This document shows positions 1 through 6,241 of a DNA stretch of 16,685 bases, piece by piece. Below the pieces are notes generated by a model. That model was not told where the DNA came from, searched no databases, and saw only the letters and a list, made by a program, of their open reading frames with translations. The position numbers and the translations under genes were made by a program. How positions within the stretch are numbered: position 1 is the first letter of the stretch; every line of letters begins with the position of its first letter. The DNA comes from Candidatus Sulfopaludibacter sp. SbA3 (lineage in GTDB: Bacteria > Acidobacteriota > Terriglobia > Bryobacterales > Bryobacteraceae): assembly GCA_945861255.1 (NCBI GenBank), contig CAMAUG010000046.1, positions 1 through 16,685 on the forward strand, read 5' to 3'.

Positions 1-456
1 GACCGCATCGTGGTGGGCGAAGTCCGCGGCGAGGAAGCCCTGGATATGTTGCAGGCCATGAATACCGGCCACGACGGTTCGCTAACCACTGTCCACGCTA
101 ACTCTCCGCGCGACGCCGTTTCCCGTTTGGAGGTGATGGTGTCACTGGCCAACGCGAACATGCAATTGGTTTCCATCCGGCAGCAGATCGCCAGCGCGGT
201 GAACCTGCTGGTGCAGGCCTCCCGTATGAGCGACGGCTCGCGCCGCGTGGTTTCCATCACGGAGATCACCGGCATGGAAGGCGAAGTGGTCACGCTACAG
301 GATCTGTTTGTATTTGAAAAGCGCGGACTGGATCCGGACGGAAAAGTGGTGGGCAGATTCGCGGCAACGGGCATTCGCCCTAAGTTTTACGAAAAGCTCC
401 TGAGCGCGGGCATCCGCCTGCGCCCGGATCTGTTTGAAGAAGTGGTGGAGGTCTAG
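1..456 (+). CDS. tadA: TadA/CpaF-type Tad pilus assembly ATPase, C-terminal part
   Basis: Hexameric secretion ATPase of the PulE/VirB11 superfamily that powers Flp/Tad pilus assembly from the cytoplasmic face of the inner membrane. The reading frame is open at the left edge, so the start and the Walker A part lie outside the window; 151 residues are visible. The visible part opens with DRIVVGEVRGEEALDMLQAM, the Walker B region typical of CpaF. The conserved His-box stretch TGHDGSLTTVHANSPRDAVS follows, then the helical C-terminal domain. The stop is followed after 2 bases by tadB, and tadC comes next, so this is the usual tadA-tadB-tadC order. CpaF and TadA name the same family. The call rests on motif recognition and gene order and is very secure. 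Confidence 0.95.
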   Translation, partial: DRIVVGEVRGEEALDMLQAMNTGHDGSLTTVHANSPRDAVSRLEVMVSLANANMQLVSIRQQIASAVNLLVQASRMSDGSRRVVSITEITGMEGEVVTLQDLFVFEKRGLDPDGKVVGRFAATGIRPKFYEKLLSAGIRLRPDLFEEVVEV

Positions 457-458
457 TC

Positions 459-1442
459 ATGAGTTTCATTATTCTAACGCTGGGTATCTGGGCGGTGGCC
501 ATGTTGGGCTGGTTCCTGGTGACTCGCTACCTCAAATCTTCCGACGCCGACCGCGTGAAAGCGCGCTTGCTGGGTAAGGTGAAGTCGCCGTCCGCGAAGA
601 AAGGGAAGAAGAGTGAAGGAGAAGCGCCGCAGGTGCTTCAGACCACGGTCGAGACGAAGAACCGGCTCGCGCAGCTTCTCGTGGAAAAATACAATCTTGG
701 CCCGAAGATCGGAATTTGGCTGGAGCAGGCCGGCCTGAACTGGCAGCCGGCTCACTTGGTCCACCTAAGCCTGGTGGCGGCCGGCGCGTCGCTGGCGTTT
801 GTCTGGCTGATGCTGCCGGTTCCGAAGTTCGTCGCCCTGTTAGTGGCAGCCGGCGCCGGCGCCGTGCCCAGCACCTACGTCTTAATGAAACGCAAGGCGC
901 GGCTCAAACGGTTTGAGGAAATATTCCCGGAGACGCTCGAGTTCGTTTCGCGCTCCATGCGCGCCGGCCACGCCTTCTCGGTTTCACTCGAAATGATTCA
1001 CCGCGAATTTCAGGAACCCGTGTCGAGCGAATTCCGGCGGACGTTTGAAGAGCACAATCTTGGTCTTCCCATTGAAGTAGCACTTCAAAAATTGTCCAAA
1101 CGCGTTCCGTCGCTCGACGTTCACTTCTTTGTCTCCGCCGTCTTGCTGCAAAAGCGAACGGGCGGTAACCTGGCGGAAATCCTGGACAAGCTCGCATACG
1201 TGATTCGCGAACGGTTCAAACTGCGGGGGCGCATCCGCGCGGTCAGCGCTCACGGCAAGATGACCGCTACGGCGCTGAGTTGTATTCCTATCGCCGTCTC
1301 CGTCTTGATGTTCTACACCAACCCGAGCTACGTCACCTTCTTCTTCACCGACGAAGTCGGCAACATCATGATGGGCGCGGCCGTTTTCCTTCAGTTGGTT
1401 GGGTACCTGATCATGAGAAAAATTGTGAATATCGAGGTCTAA
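459..1442 (+). CDS. tadB: TadB, Tad pilus inner-membrane platform protein
   Basis: Polytopic inner-membrane protein of the type II secretion F (GspF/PilC) family. With TadC it forms the platform on which the TadA ATPase acts. The protein has 327 residues, normal for TadB. One membrane segment lies at about residues 2-21, followed by a charged Lys-rich cytoplasmic stretch (about 40-65). Two hydrophobic segments lie at about 100-145. The T2SSF helical domain follows at about 150-265, containing FPETLEFVSRSMRAGHAF and LQKRTGGNLAEILDKLA. Two more segments lie near the C-terminus. The ATG is preceded by GGAGG at 447-451 with a 7-base gap, which supports this start. It sits 2 bases after tadA and 4 bases before tadC, so the three are surely co-transcribed. 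Confidence 0.95.
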   Translation: MSFIILTLGIWAVAMLGWFLVTRYLKSSDADRVKARLLGKVKSPSAKKGKKSEGEAPQVLQTTVETKNRLAQLLVEKYNLGPKIGIWLEQAGLNWQPAHLVHLSLVAAGASLAFVWLMLPVPKFVALLVAAGAGAVPSTYVLMKRKARLKRFEEIFPETLEFVSRSMRAGHAFSVSLEMIHREFQEPVSSEFRRTFEEHNLGLPIEVALQKLSKRVPSLDVHFFVSAVLLQKRTGGNLAEILDKLAYVIRERFKLRGRIRAVSAHGKMTATALSCIPIAVSVLMFYTNPSYVTFFFTDEVGNIMMGAAVFLQLVGYLIMRKIVNIEV

Positions 1443-1446
1443 CGCC

Positions 1447-2364
1447 ATGCCATTACTCTTTACCATTGTTCTGTTTTTTGGAATCGCCGTGGCGGGCGCC
1501 ACCGTGGGCATGCGAGTCTACGTGCGGCCCAAAGAAGCGATGGACCGCGTCGCCGGCTCCATTGAAGCCCATGACATCGCGCCGTCGCACCCCAGCTTGG
1601 CGTTTCACGACCTGATAAGGCGATTGGGCAACATCATCCCCCAATCCCCGAAGGATGTTACGGTGATGCAGCGCCGCTTGATCCGGGCGGGACTGCGAGG
1701 AGAACACGCGTTGCGCACGTTGTACGGCGCCAAGGCTCTTTTCGGTATCGCGCTCCCCGTGATGGTTGCGAGTGCCGTGCTCGGCGCCTCCACCGACCCG
1801 GGCAACAAGTTCATGGCCATCGCCAGCGCCGCGGCTCTCGGATTCTTCGGTCCCAATGAGTACGTCCGGAGATTGGCCCAGAAGCGGCAAAAAGAGATCA
1901 GCCGCGGATTGCCGAACGCTTTGGATCTGCTGGTGGTCTGCGTGGAGAGTGGATTGGGCCTGGATCAGGCCATTCTGCAAGTTTCCAAGGAACTGGAACA
2001 CGCTCACCCGGAAATCAGCGAGGAATTCGGGTTCGTCAACTTGGAATTGAAAGCCGGCAAGCGGCGCGTGGAAGCCCTACGCAATCTGGCGGAGCGCACC
2101 GGCGTGGACGACCTGAAGAAGCTGGTGGCCGTGCTAATTCAGGCCGATCGCTTCGGCACCGGAGTAGCGCAAAGCTTACGCGCGCACGCCGACTTCATGC
2201 GCGTTCAGGCTCGCCAGGTGGCGGAAGAAAAAGCCGCCAAACTGGGCGTCAAATTGATTTTCCCGATCTTCTTCTGTATTCTGCCGTCGTTGTTTGTGGT
2301 AACGGTGGGCCCGGTGGCAATGATTATCGTCCGCGAACTGCTTCCCATGATGCAAAGCATCTAG
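1447..2364 (+). CDS. tadC: TadC, Tad pilus inner-membrane platform protein
   Basis: Second T2SSF-family platform protein of the Tad pilus, 305 residues, thought to pair with TadB in the inner membrane. A membrane segment lies at about residues 2-20 and hydrophobic segments at about 95-135. The T2SSF domain is seen as GLPNALDLLVVCVESGLGLD and LIQADRFGTGVAQSLRAHAD. The C-terminal membrane segment IFPIFFCILPSLFVVTVGPV is typical of TadC. The ATG follows the tadB stop after 4 bases, with GAGG 9 bases upstream. No pilin, prepilin peptidase, secretin or TadD-like TPR gene follows within the window, so those parts of the system must lie to the left or elsewhere. Confidence 0.94.
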   Translation: MPLLFTIVLFFGIAVAGATVGMRVYVRPKEAMDRVAGSIEAHDIAPSHPSLAFHDLIRRLGNIIPQSPKDVTVMQRRLIRAGLRGEHALRTLYGAKALFGIALPVMVASAVLGASTDPGNKFMAIASAAALGFFGPNEYVRRLAQKRQKEISRGLPNALDLLVVCVESGLGLDQAILQVSKELEHAHPEISEEFGFVNLELKAGKRRVEALRNLAERTGVDDLKKLVAVLIQADRFGTGVAQSLRAHADFMRVQARQVAEEKAAKLGVKLIFPIFFCILPSLFVVTVGPVAMIIVRELLPMMQSI

Positions 2365-2404
2365 TTTTCCGTAGAACAAGCGTCTAAGAGAATCTGCGCT
2401 TCCA

Positions 2405-2454
2405 GGTAAGGAAAAGTCCTGGGCGAGTACTAAAGCTTACCGGCGGAAACGCCG
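2405..2454 (+). promoter_or_regulatory. Possible structured leader with alternative pairings
   Basis: Between tadC and the small peptide gene there is local complementarity. GGTAAG (2405-2410) can pair with CTTACC (2436-2441). CCAGG (2402-2406) can instead pair with CCTGG (2418-2422), and the two helices exclude each other. Right after comes a perfect CGGCG-GAAA-CGCCG hairpin (2441-2454) with a GNRA tetraloop, 18 bases before the Shine-Dalgarno of the peptide. I matched it to no known riboswitch family. It could be an mRNA processing or stability element, a leader, or chance. Confidence 0.3.
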
Positions 2455-2486
2455 AATTGATAATTGTCAGGAAAGGAGATTCGACG

Positions 2487-2579
2487 ATGGACCCGTCTAC
2501 AGTTCGTATCGTATGCGCGGCGTTGGCAGTGCTCTTCATCACGATCATTGTGCTGCGCCGCAAGAAGAACGCCGAGTAA
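2487..2579 (+). CDS. Small single-pass membrane peptide (30 aa) after the tad genes
   Basis: A 30-codon reading frame starting MDPSTVRIVCAAL. It has a strong AAGGAG Shine-Dalgarno at 2473-2478, 8 bases before the ATG. The protein is a short polar N-terminus, one hydrophobic helix (about residues 7-23) and a basic tail RRKKNAE. That layout would place the N-terminus outside and the tail in the cytoplasm. It lies 122 bases after tadC on the same strand and is followed by a terminator-like hairpin, so it may be the last gene of the tad transcript. It has no prepilin cleavage motif and no Flp-type glutamate, so it is not an evident pilin. Its function is unknown. I trust it as a gene because of the ribosome site and the clean membrane-peptide layout. 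Confidence 0.65.
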   Translation: MDPSTVRIVCAALAVLFITIIVLRRKKNAE

Positions 2580-2592
2580 TCTTTGAGCATTT

Positions 2593-2635
2593 CGCCCGGA
2601 TGCGCGGCACGGCTGGGCGGGCCGCGCAACGGGCG
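2593..2635 (+). terminator. Terminator-like hairpin after the small peptide gene
   Basis: A long GC-rich hairpin begins 13 bases after the peptide stop. The outer stem CGCCCG (2593-2598) pairs with CGGGCG (2630-2635). The inner stem TGCGCGGC (2601-2608) pairs with GCCGCGCA (2621-2628). A tiny internal loop separates them and the apical loop is 12 bases. The sequence after it is TTTGCATTT, a weak T-tract, so termination may be partial and the next gene may be read by read-through. Confidence 0.45.
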
Positions 2636-2655
2636 TTTGCATTTGGGAACGAAGT

Positions 2656-2985
2656 ATGTCTTTTCAACCCACACCCTTGAACGTCACAACGCTCCTGGTG
2701 GTGGCCCTTGCGGTGGCCGCCATGTATCTGCTGATGAGGGGCCGCCACGACAGCAATTTGCCGCTGCTCTTCTACAGCGCCGTTTTGATGATGGTGAGCT
2801 CCAGCGACCGGACGATCGACAATTTCTTGCTCATCGCCGGCCTGGCAACTGCCCTGACGCTCCGCTTCGAGTTCATGAGCAAAGGGTTCACGAAGTTTGT
2901 GAGCTTCATGACCGTAGCCACGATGTCGCTTATCACAGTGTCCTTCCTCGACCAGATTTTCGGGAACGGGATGCTGTTCTTATAG
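2656..2985 (+). CDS. Small multi-pass membrane protein, unknown function
   Basis: A 109-residue protein that is almost all membrane helices, at roughly residues 10-28, 36-50, 56-70 and 80-100. Short charged connectors such as RGRHDSN and SSSDRTIDN lie between them, and the tail is short. I do not recognise a family. The ATG (start MSFQPTPLNVTTLLV) lies 76 bases after the 30-residue peptide gene on the same strand, with only a weak ribosome site (GGGAACGAAGT) before it. It may be the last gene of the tad region or an independent unit behind the hairpin at 2593-2635. The hydrophobic pattern, high-GC third codon positions and absence of a competing frame support a real gene. A role in pilus assembly is only a guess from position. 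Confidence 0.65.
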   Translation: MSFQPTPLNVTTLLVVALAVAAMYLLMRGRHDSNLPLLFYSAVLMMVSSSDRTIDNFLLIAGLATALTLRFEFMSKGFTKFVSFMTVATMSLITVSFLDQIFGNGMLFL

Positions 2986-3341
2986 CGGCGTCTAAACTCC
3001 CGCGCCCTCCCTCGTGGCCGGCAAGCCCGCTTCATTCTAAGCGCGCCATCTACCGTCGAGCGTGATCGCATTCTGGTAGCCCATCCTGCCTCGCCCTCGG
3101 TTCGAATGACATCGGTTAGTTCCCGCGTAATCGGTGCGCCATGCCGGACTTCGAAGCCGGCTGCTCTTCGCCCGTGGCGACCGCCCCATACTCTGGTTTC
3201 AGCGTATTCCTGATGCAGCCCACCGAGAACCGCGGTTTCCCGAATGCGTTCTCCACAGGTGCGCGTGGCCAGGGCTCGGCGCCGGAAATGGACTGGCGTA
3301 CAACTCAGCGGTGAACCGTCCGTAACGTCGCTGGTCTGAGC
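2986..3341. other. 356-base gap between convergent genes, one doubtful small ORF
   Basis: No recognisable gene lies between the + strand membrane protein and the convergent DinB gene. A + strand frame at 3141-3314 (57 codons, starting MPDFEAGCSSPVATAPYSGF) has about 74% G or C at third codon positions and reads like coding sequence. It has no Shine-Dalgarno and no family I know. It may be a gene remnant. I saw no convincing terminator for either flanking gene. Confidence 0.4.
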
Positions 3342-3905
3342 CTACTTCTTCCCCGCCGCGGGAGCGTTTCCGGGCACCACGCCGTTGGCGCGGGCGTACA
3401 CCACCATCTGGCCGTAGTGATCGAAGCTGTGCCACCCCGCGAACGCCGCCGCGGCCAGGCGCGGAGCCATGCCCCGGCCGTTCCAGGCCTTCACCTGGTC
3501 CAGCATGTTTTTCTGCGTCAGCGATCCCATGGCTTTGTGGCTGTACGCGATGGCCCCTTGGAAATATTCGACGATCTGATCCTTGGTCTTCAGCGTCGCG
3601 GGTCCGTTCTCATCGGGGTCCATCTCCACCGGAGCCTTCTCATTCAGCACGGATGCCGAAATCAGGTACAAGACCGTCGCGATGTGCCGCACCTGCAAGC
3701 CGAACGTGCGCACGCCGGTGTAGGTGCCGTTGGTGGGCGCGAAGTCATACTTGTCGGCGGGCATCTTCTGCGCCAGGCCCAGAATCTCCCGTTCAATGGT
3801 GCGGATATGGCCGTCGTAGATATCGGTGACTTCATCGGCGTATGCGGCTCCCGCCAGCGCCGAACCCAGGGAGCAAAGGACGAGCAGCTTTTTCAAGGCA
3901 GTCAT
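3342..3905 (-). CDS. Exported DinB-fold (DinB_2-like) protein
   Basis: A 187-residue protein of the DinB/YfiT four-helix-bundle superfamily, whose members bind a metal through three histidines. The visible candidates are H74 (QVRHIATVLY), H159 and H163 (GWHSFDHYGQMVVYARANG), with the H-x3-H spacing usual in the family. Residues 1-23 (MTALKKLLVLCSLGSALAGA, then AYA) form a clean signal peptide, so the protein is exported; such secreted DinB proteins are common in Acidobacteriota. The frame could start 28 codons upstream, but the signal peptide fixes the ATG at 3905. It lies 84 bases downstream of the transhydrogenase gene on the same strand. A TACAAT box (3913-3918, minus strand) lies just before the start but has no good -35. 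Substrate and reaction are unknown. Confidence 0.88.
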   Translation of the reverse strand: MTALKKLLVLCSLGSALAGAAYADEVTDIYDGHIRTIEREILGLAQKMPADKYDFAPTNGTYTGVRTFGLQVRHIATVLYLISASVLNEKAPVEMDPDENGPATLKTKDQIVEYFQGAIAYSHKAMGSLTQKNMLDQVKAWNGRGMAPRLAAAAFAGWHSFDHYGQMVVYARANGVVPGNAPAAGKK

Positions 3906-3989
3906 GCACACTATTGTACCGGTGTGCGCAAGGCGCCGCCGAGGGTTTGGCTTGCGCGGGTTGTGACGCCCCTCTCGCGCGGCCACCAT

Positions 3990-5270
3990 CTACCAGGCCG
4001 CCATGGCATCTTCGAACATGCGCGCCAGGTCTTCTTCGCCCGCCGCGCGTGGGGAGAGCTTCGTTACCCGGTGCTGCGGCAAGGTTCCCTGCACCAGCGC
4101 GCCGATGTCAGACGACGTGTAGCCCACTTCGCGCAGACCGCTCGGTGTCCCCAGACGCTGCATGTACCACGTGATACGGTCCGCCAGGATGCGGCCCGCG
4201 TCTTCGGGCTTGGCGCGCGTGACGTCCGCGCCCAATGCCTCGGCCGCCTGCAAATGTCTTTCCGGATGCGCCGGCGCCGTGAATCGGAACACGGATGGCG
4301 CGTTCAAAATCACCGAGAATCCGTGCGGCACCAATGCATGATCCACCTGGTAGCCCGGCGCGCGGTAGCTCTTCACGTTACCCGATACCGGATACGACAT
4401 GCCGTGCGGTAAGTGCACGCCGGCGTTGCCGAATCCGATACCGGCGTAGCTGGCGGCCAGCAGCATGTTGGCGCGGGCTTCATCGTCGCCGGGGTCTTCC
4501 ACCGCGCGCGTGATGTAGCGGGTCACCATGCGCAGAGATTCCATCGCCCACAGGTCGCTGATGGGGTTTGACCCTTGATAGGCGGGGCGCAGCAGAGGCC
4601 GGCCCGGCGCTGGGCGTCCGGCGTAAGGGAGCGCTGTGTAGGATTCGATGGCGTGGCTCAGAATGTCCAGGCCGCTCGATGCAGCCACCTGCGGCGGCAT
4701 GGTGCGCGTGTTCTCGGGGTCCAGCAATCCCAGCGTGGGCTTCAACCTTCGGCTCGCGATGCCCGTCTTGGCATGCATGCGATGCAGATCGAAGATGCTG
4801 ACGCCCGTGGTCTCGCTTCCTGTGCCCGCCGTCGTGGGGATCGCGATCAACGTTTTCAAAGGTCCGGGCACCGGCAGGCCTTTGCCGATGGGCGGATTCA
4901 CATAATCGAGGAAATCCTCGGGCGGATAAGTGGTGTAGAGATTCACCGCCTTGGCGGTGTCTATTGTGGACCCGCCGCCCACTGCCACGATCGCGTCGAA
5001 TTCCGTGCGCTGCGCGAAGGCGATGGCATCCTGAAACGATTCATCGGTAGGCTCGACGCGCACGCGGTCGTAAATCGTATAAGGTATGCCGTTCTCGTGC
5101 AGGGATTCCTCGACAACCTGCACGGGGCGCATCGTGCGCAACACGGGGTCGGTGATCACCAGAGCGCGGTGCGCGCCAAGATCCTTGAGGTCCATGCCCA
5201 CCTCGCGCGTAACACCCGCGCCGAAGCGGATCGCGGAGGTGGCCATTTCAAAAGCGGTTTCGTTGGGCAT
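3990..5270 (-). CDS. Hydroxyacid-oxoacid transhydrogenase, ADHFE1-like (iron-containing ADH family)
   Basis: Group III (iron-containing) alcohol dehydrogenase that closely resembles hydroxyacid-oxoacid transhydrogenase (EC 1.1.99.24). That enzyme couples oxidation of 4-hydroxybutyrate to reduction of 2-oxoglutarate. Diagnostic stretches shared with the ADHFE1 family are ETAFEMATSAIRFG, VRVEPTDESF, GGGSTIDTAKAVNLY (98-112), IPTTAGTGSETTGV, PAYQGSNPISD, GIGFGNAGVHLPHGMSYPVS and LVPHG. The likely metal ligands D202, H206, H289 and H316 are all present. Length from the chosen ATG is 426 residues. A longer frame starts at 5333, but its extra 21 residues (MTSLPAGLAVSRGVVRSVHG) are not family-like, and neither start has a good Shine-Dalgarno. 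The exported DinB gene follows 84 bases downstream. Substrate preference cannot be read from the sequence. Confidence 0.92.
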   Translation of the reverse strand: MPNETAFEMATSAIRFGAGVTREVGMDLKDLGAHRALVITDPVLRTMRPVQVVEESLHENGIPYTIYDRVRVEPTDESFQDAIAFAQRTEFDAIVAVGGGSTIDTAKAVNLYTTYPPEDFLDYVNPPIGKGLPVPGPLKTLIAIPTTAGTGSETTGVSIFDLHRMHAKTGIASRRLKPTLGLLDPENTRTMPPQVAASSGLDILSHAIESYTALPYAGRPAPGRPLLRPAYQGSNPISDLWAMESLRMVTRYITRAVEDPGDDEARANMLLAASYAGIGFGNAGVHLPHGMSYPVSGNVKSYRAPGYQVDHALVPHGFSVILNAPSVFRFTAPAHPERHLQAAEALGADVTRAKPEDAGRILADRITWYMQRLGTPSGLREVGYTSSDIGALVQGTLPQHRVTKLSPRAAGEEDLARMFEDAMAAW

Positions 5271-5333
5271 GGGTCCGTGTACTGATCGTACAACGCCGCG
5301 CGAGACCGCGAGACCGGCGGGTAGTGAGGTCAT

Positions 5334-5573
5334 AGGAAGGATATGAAGTCACTTAAGGAATCCGAGTCGAGTGCCTTCGACCTCAAGAGTCGAAATAATA
5401 TGCTCGACGATGTCCACAAAGTAGTCGAGTACCCGAGATACAGGTTCGCTGCTAATTGTCTTATGAACGGAAAAGCCCCGGCCAGTGAGGAGGGTAGGCC
5501 GCTCTAATAAATGGCCGATTCCTCTTCGTAGAGGCCGTCTATTTTATTCGGAAGCGAAGAAGTGAGCTCGGGG
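5334..5573. other. Intergenic stretch with small inverted repeats
   Basis: No gene seen. It is less GC-rich than the flanks. It contains CTCGAC/GTCGAG arms 15 bases apart (about 5402-5428) and a CCTCT-TCGT-AGAGG hairpin at 5521-5534, followed on the + strand by a T-rich stretch. The hairpin lies 40 bases beyond the antitoxin stop and might end that transcript, although its minus-strand T-tract is poor. Confidence 0.3.
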
Positions 5574-5870
5574 TTAGGCCGCCGGTTGGGGCCGGAAGGG
5601 CTTGACCCTGATGCCGCGTGAATGCTCCCAAGCCAGCGCGAGGTCGTGAGCCGATTGCAGCCGCACCCAGTGGGCCGCATTCGACCAGCCCGCTTTCTCC
5701 AGGCGGATCGCCATTTCGGGTGAAATTCCAGCTTGCCCGTTGATGACCCGCGACAAAGTGTGTCGGGCCACTCCCAAGATCTTGGCCCCATCGGTTACGC
5801 TCAAATGCAAAGGATCGAGGCATCCATCTTTAATGGAGTGGCCTGGGTGCGGTTGCTTCTTCATCGGCAT
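5574..5870 (-). CDS. higA: HigA-type antitoxin, XRE-family HTH
   Basis: A 98-residue antitoxin and DNA-binding protein of the HigA (VapI-like) addiction-module family. It should neutralise the adjacent HigB toxin and repress the shared promoter. The N-terminus KKQPHPGHSIKDGCLDPLHL is the usual HigA lead-in. A Cro/C1-type helix-turn-helix spans about 24-62 (SVTDGAKILGVARHTLSRVI and ISPEMAIRLEKA). WVRLQSAHDLALAW, typical of this group, follows. The ATG has GAGGA 8 bases upstream and lies 11 bases after the toxin stop, so the order is toxin first, as is normal for higBA. Translation probably begins at M1, though M3 is possible. Confidence 0.93.
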   Translation of the reverse strand: MPMKKQPHPGHSIKDGCLDPLHLSVTDGAKILGVARHTLSRVINGQAGISPEMAIRLEKAGWSNAAHWVRLQSAHDLALAWEHSRGIRVKPFRPQPAA

Positions 5871-5881
5871 TGTGGATTCCT

Positions 5882-6160
5882 CTAGTGATAGTCGACCAAA
5901 TCGACATCATGGGCGTCACCCTCGACGAAACGAAAGGTCACGCGCCAGTTTCCCGATATCACGACGCTCCACTGGCCCTTGCGTTCACCCTTTAGCGGGT
6001 GGAGCCGATACCCTGGCAGATTTAGATCGGCCGGTTGGACGGCGTGCTCCAAATGCGCCAGCACATCCGCGATCCGATTCGCCTGATCGGCCCGAATCTG
6101 GCTCCGATCGCCCTGTTCAAAAAGACGCTTGAGCCCGCGATGGCGGAACGTCCTTATCAT
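5882..6160 (-). CDS. higB: HigB-type toxin (RelE/ParE superfamily mRNA interferase)
   Basis: A 92-residue toxin of the HigB branch of the RelE/ParE superfamily, expected to cleave mRNA on the ribosome unless bound by HigA. It starts MIRTFRHRGLKRLFEQGD and carries YRLHPLKGERKGQWSVVISG followed by NWRVTFRF, the family signature with basic and aromatic active-site residues. The frame could begin 12 codons upstream, but homologues start at MIRTF. That ATG also falls about 8 bases beyond the end of a consensus -10 box, so the mRNA is probably leaderless; no Shine-Dalgarno is seen. It is intact, full length, and co-transcribed with higA. Confidence 0.93.
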   Translation of the reverse strand: MIRTFRHRGLKRLFEQGDRSQIRADQANRIADVLAHLEHAVQPADLNLPGYRLHPLKGERKGQWSVVISGNWRVTFRFVEGDAHDVDLVDYH

Positions 6161-6167
6161 GCTGAAT

Positions 6168-6196
6168 ATTATACCGTGTATCGGTATACGTGTCAA
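6168..6196 (-). promoter_or_regulatory. Consensus sigma-70 promoter of higBA
   Basis: On the minus strand there is a perfect TTGACA (6191-6196), a 17-base spacer, and a perfect TATAAT (6168-6173). Transcription should begin at about 6160-6162, essentially at the higB ATG. A full-consensus promoter in such GC-rich DNA is striking and fits a strong, tightly repressed toxin-antitoxin promoter. Confidence 0.88.
6170..6188 (-). promoter_or_regulatory. Palindromic operator overlapping the higBA promoter
   Basis: A perfect 7-base inverted repeat, TATACCG (6170-6176) and CGGTATA (6182-6188) with 5 bases between. It covers most of the -10 box and much of the spacer. It is the likely HigA or HigBA binding site, placed so that binding blocks RNA polymerase. 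The assignment is inferred from position and symmetry. Confidence 0.7.
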
Positions 6197-6241
6197 CCGT
6201 TCGCTTCAGGAAATTACGAAACTCCCCTTCGGAGCCAGCCG

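Noticed and set aside
2405..2454. Cyclic di-GMP riboswitch before the peptide gene
   Set aside because: A GAAA loop is present, but the conserved GEMM core sequences are not.
3913..3941. Sigma-70 promoter for the DinB gene
   Set aside because: TACAAT is a fair -10, but no -35-like hexamer lies at 16-18 bases.
3417..4412. 331-codon + strand open frame
   Set aside because: Antisense to the DinB and transhydrogenase genes and crossing both; low-complexity shadow composition.
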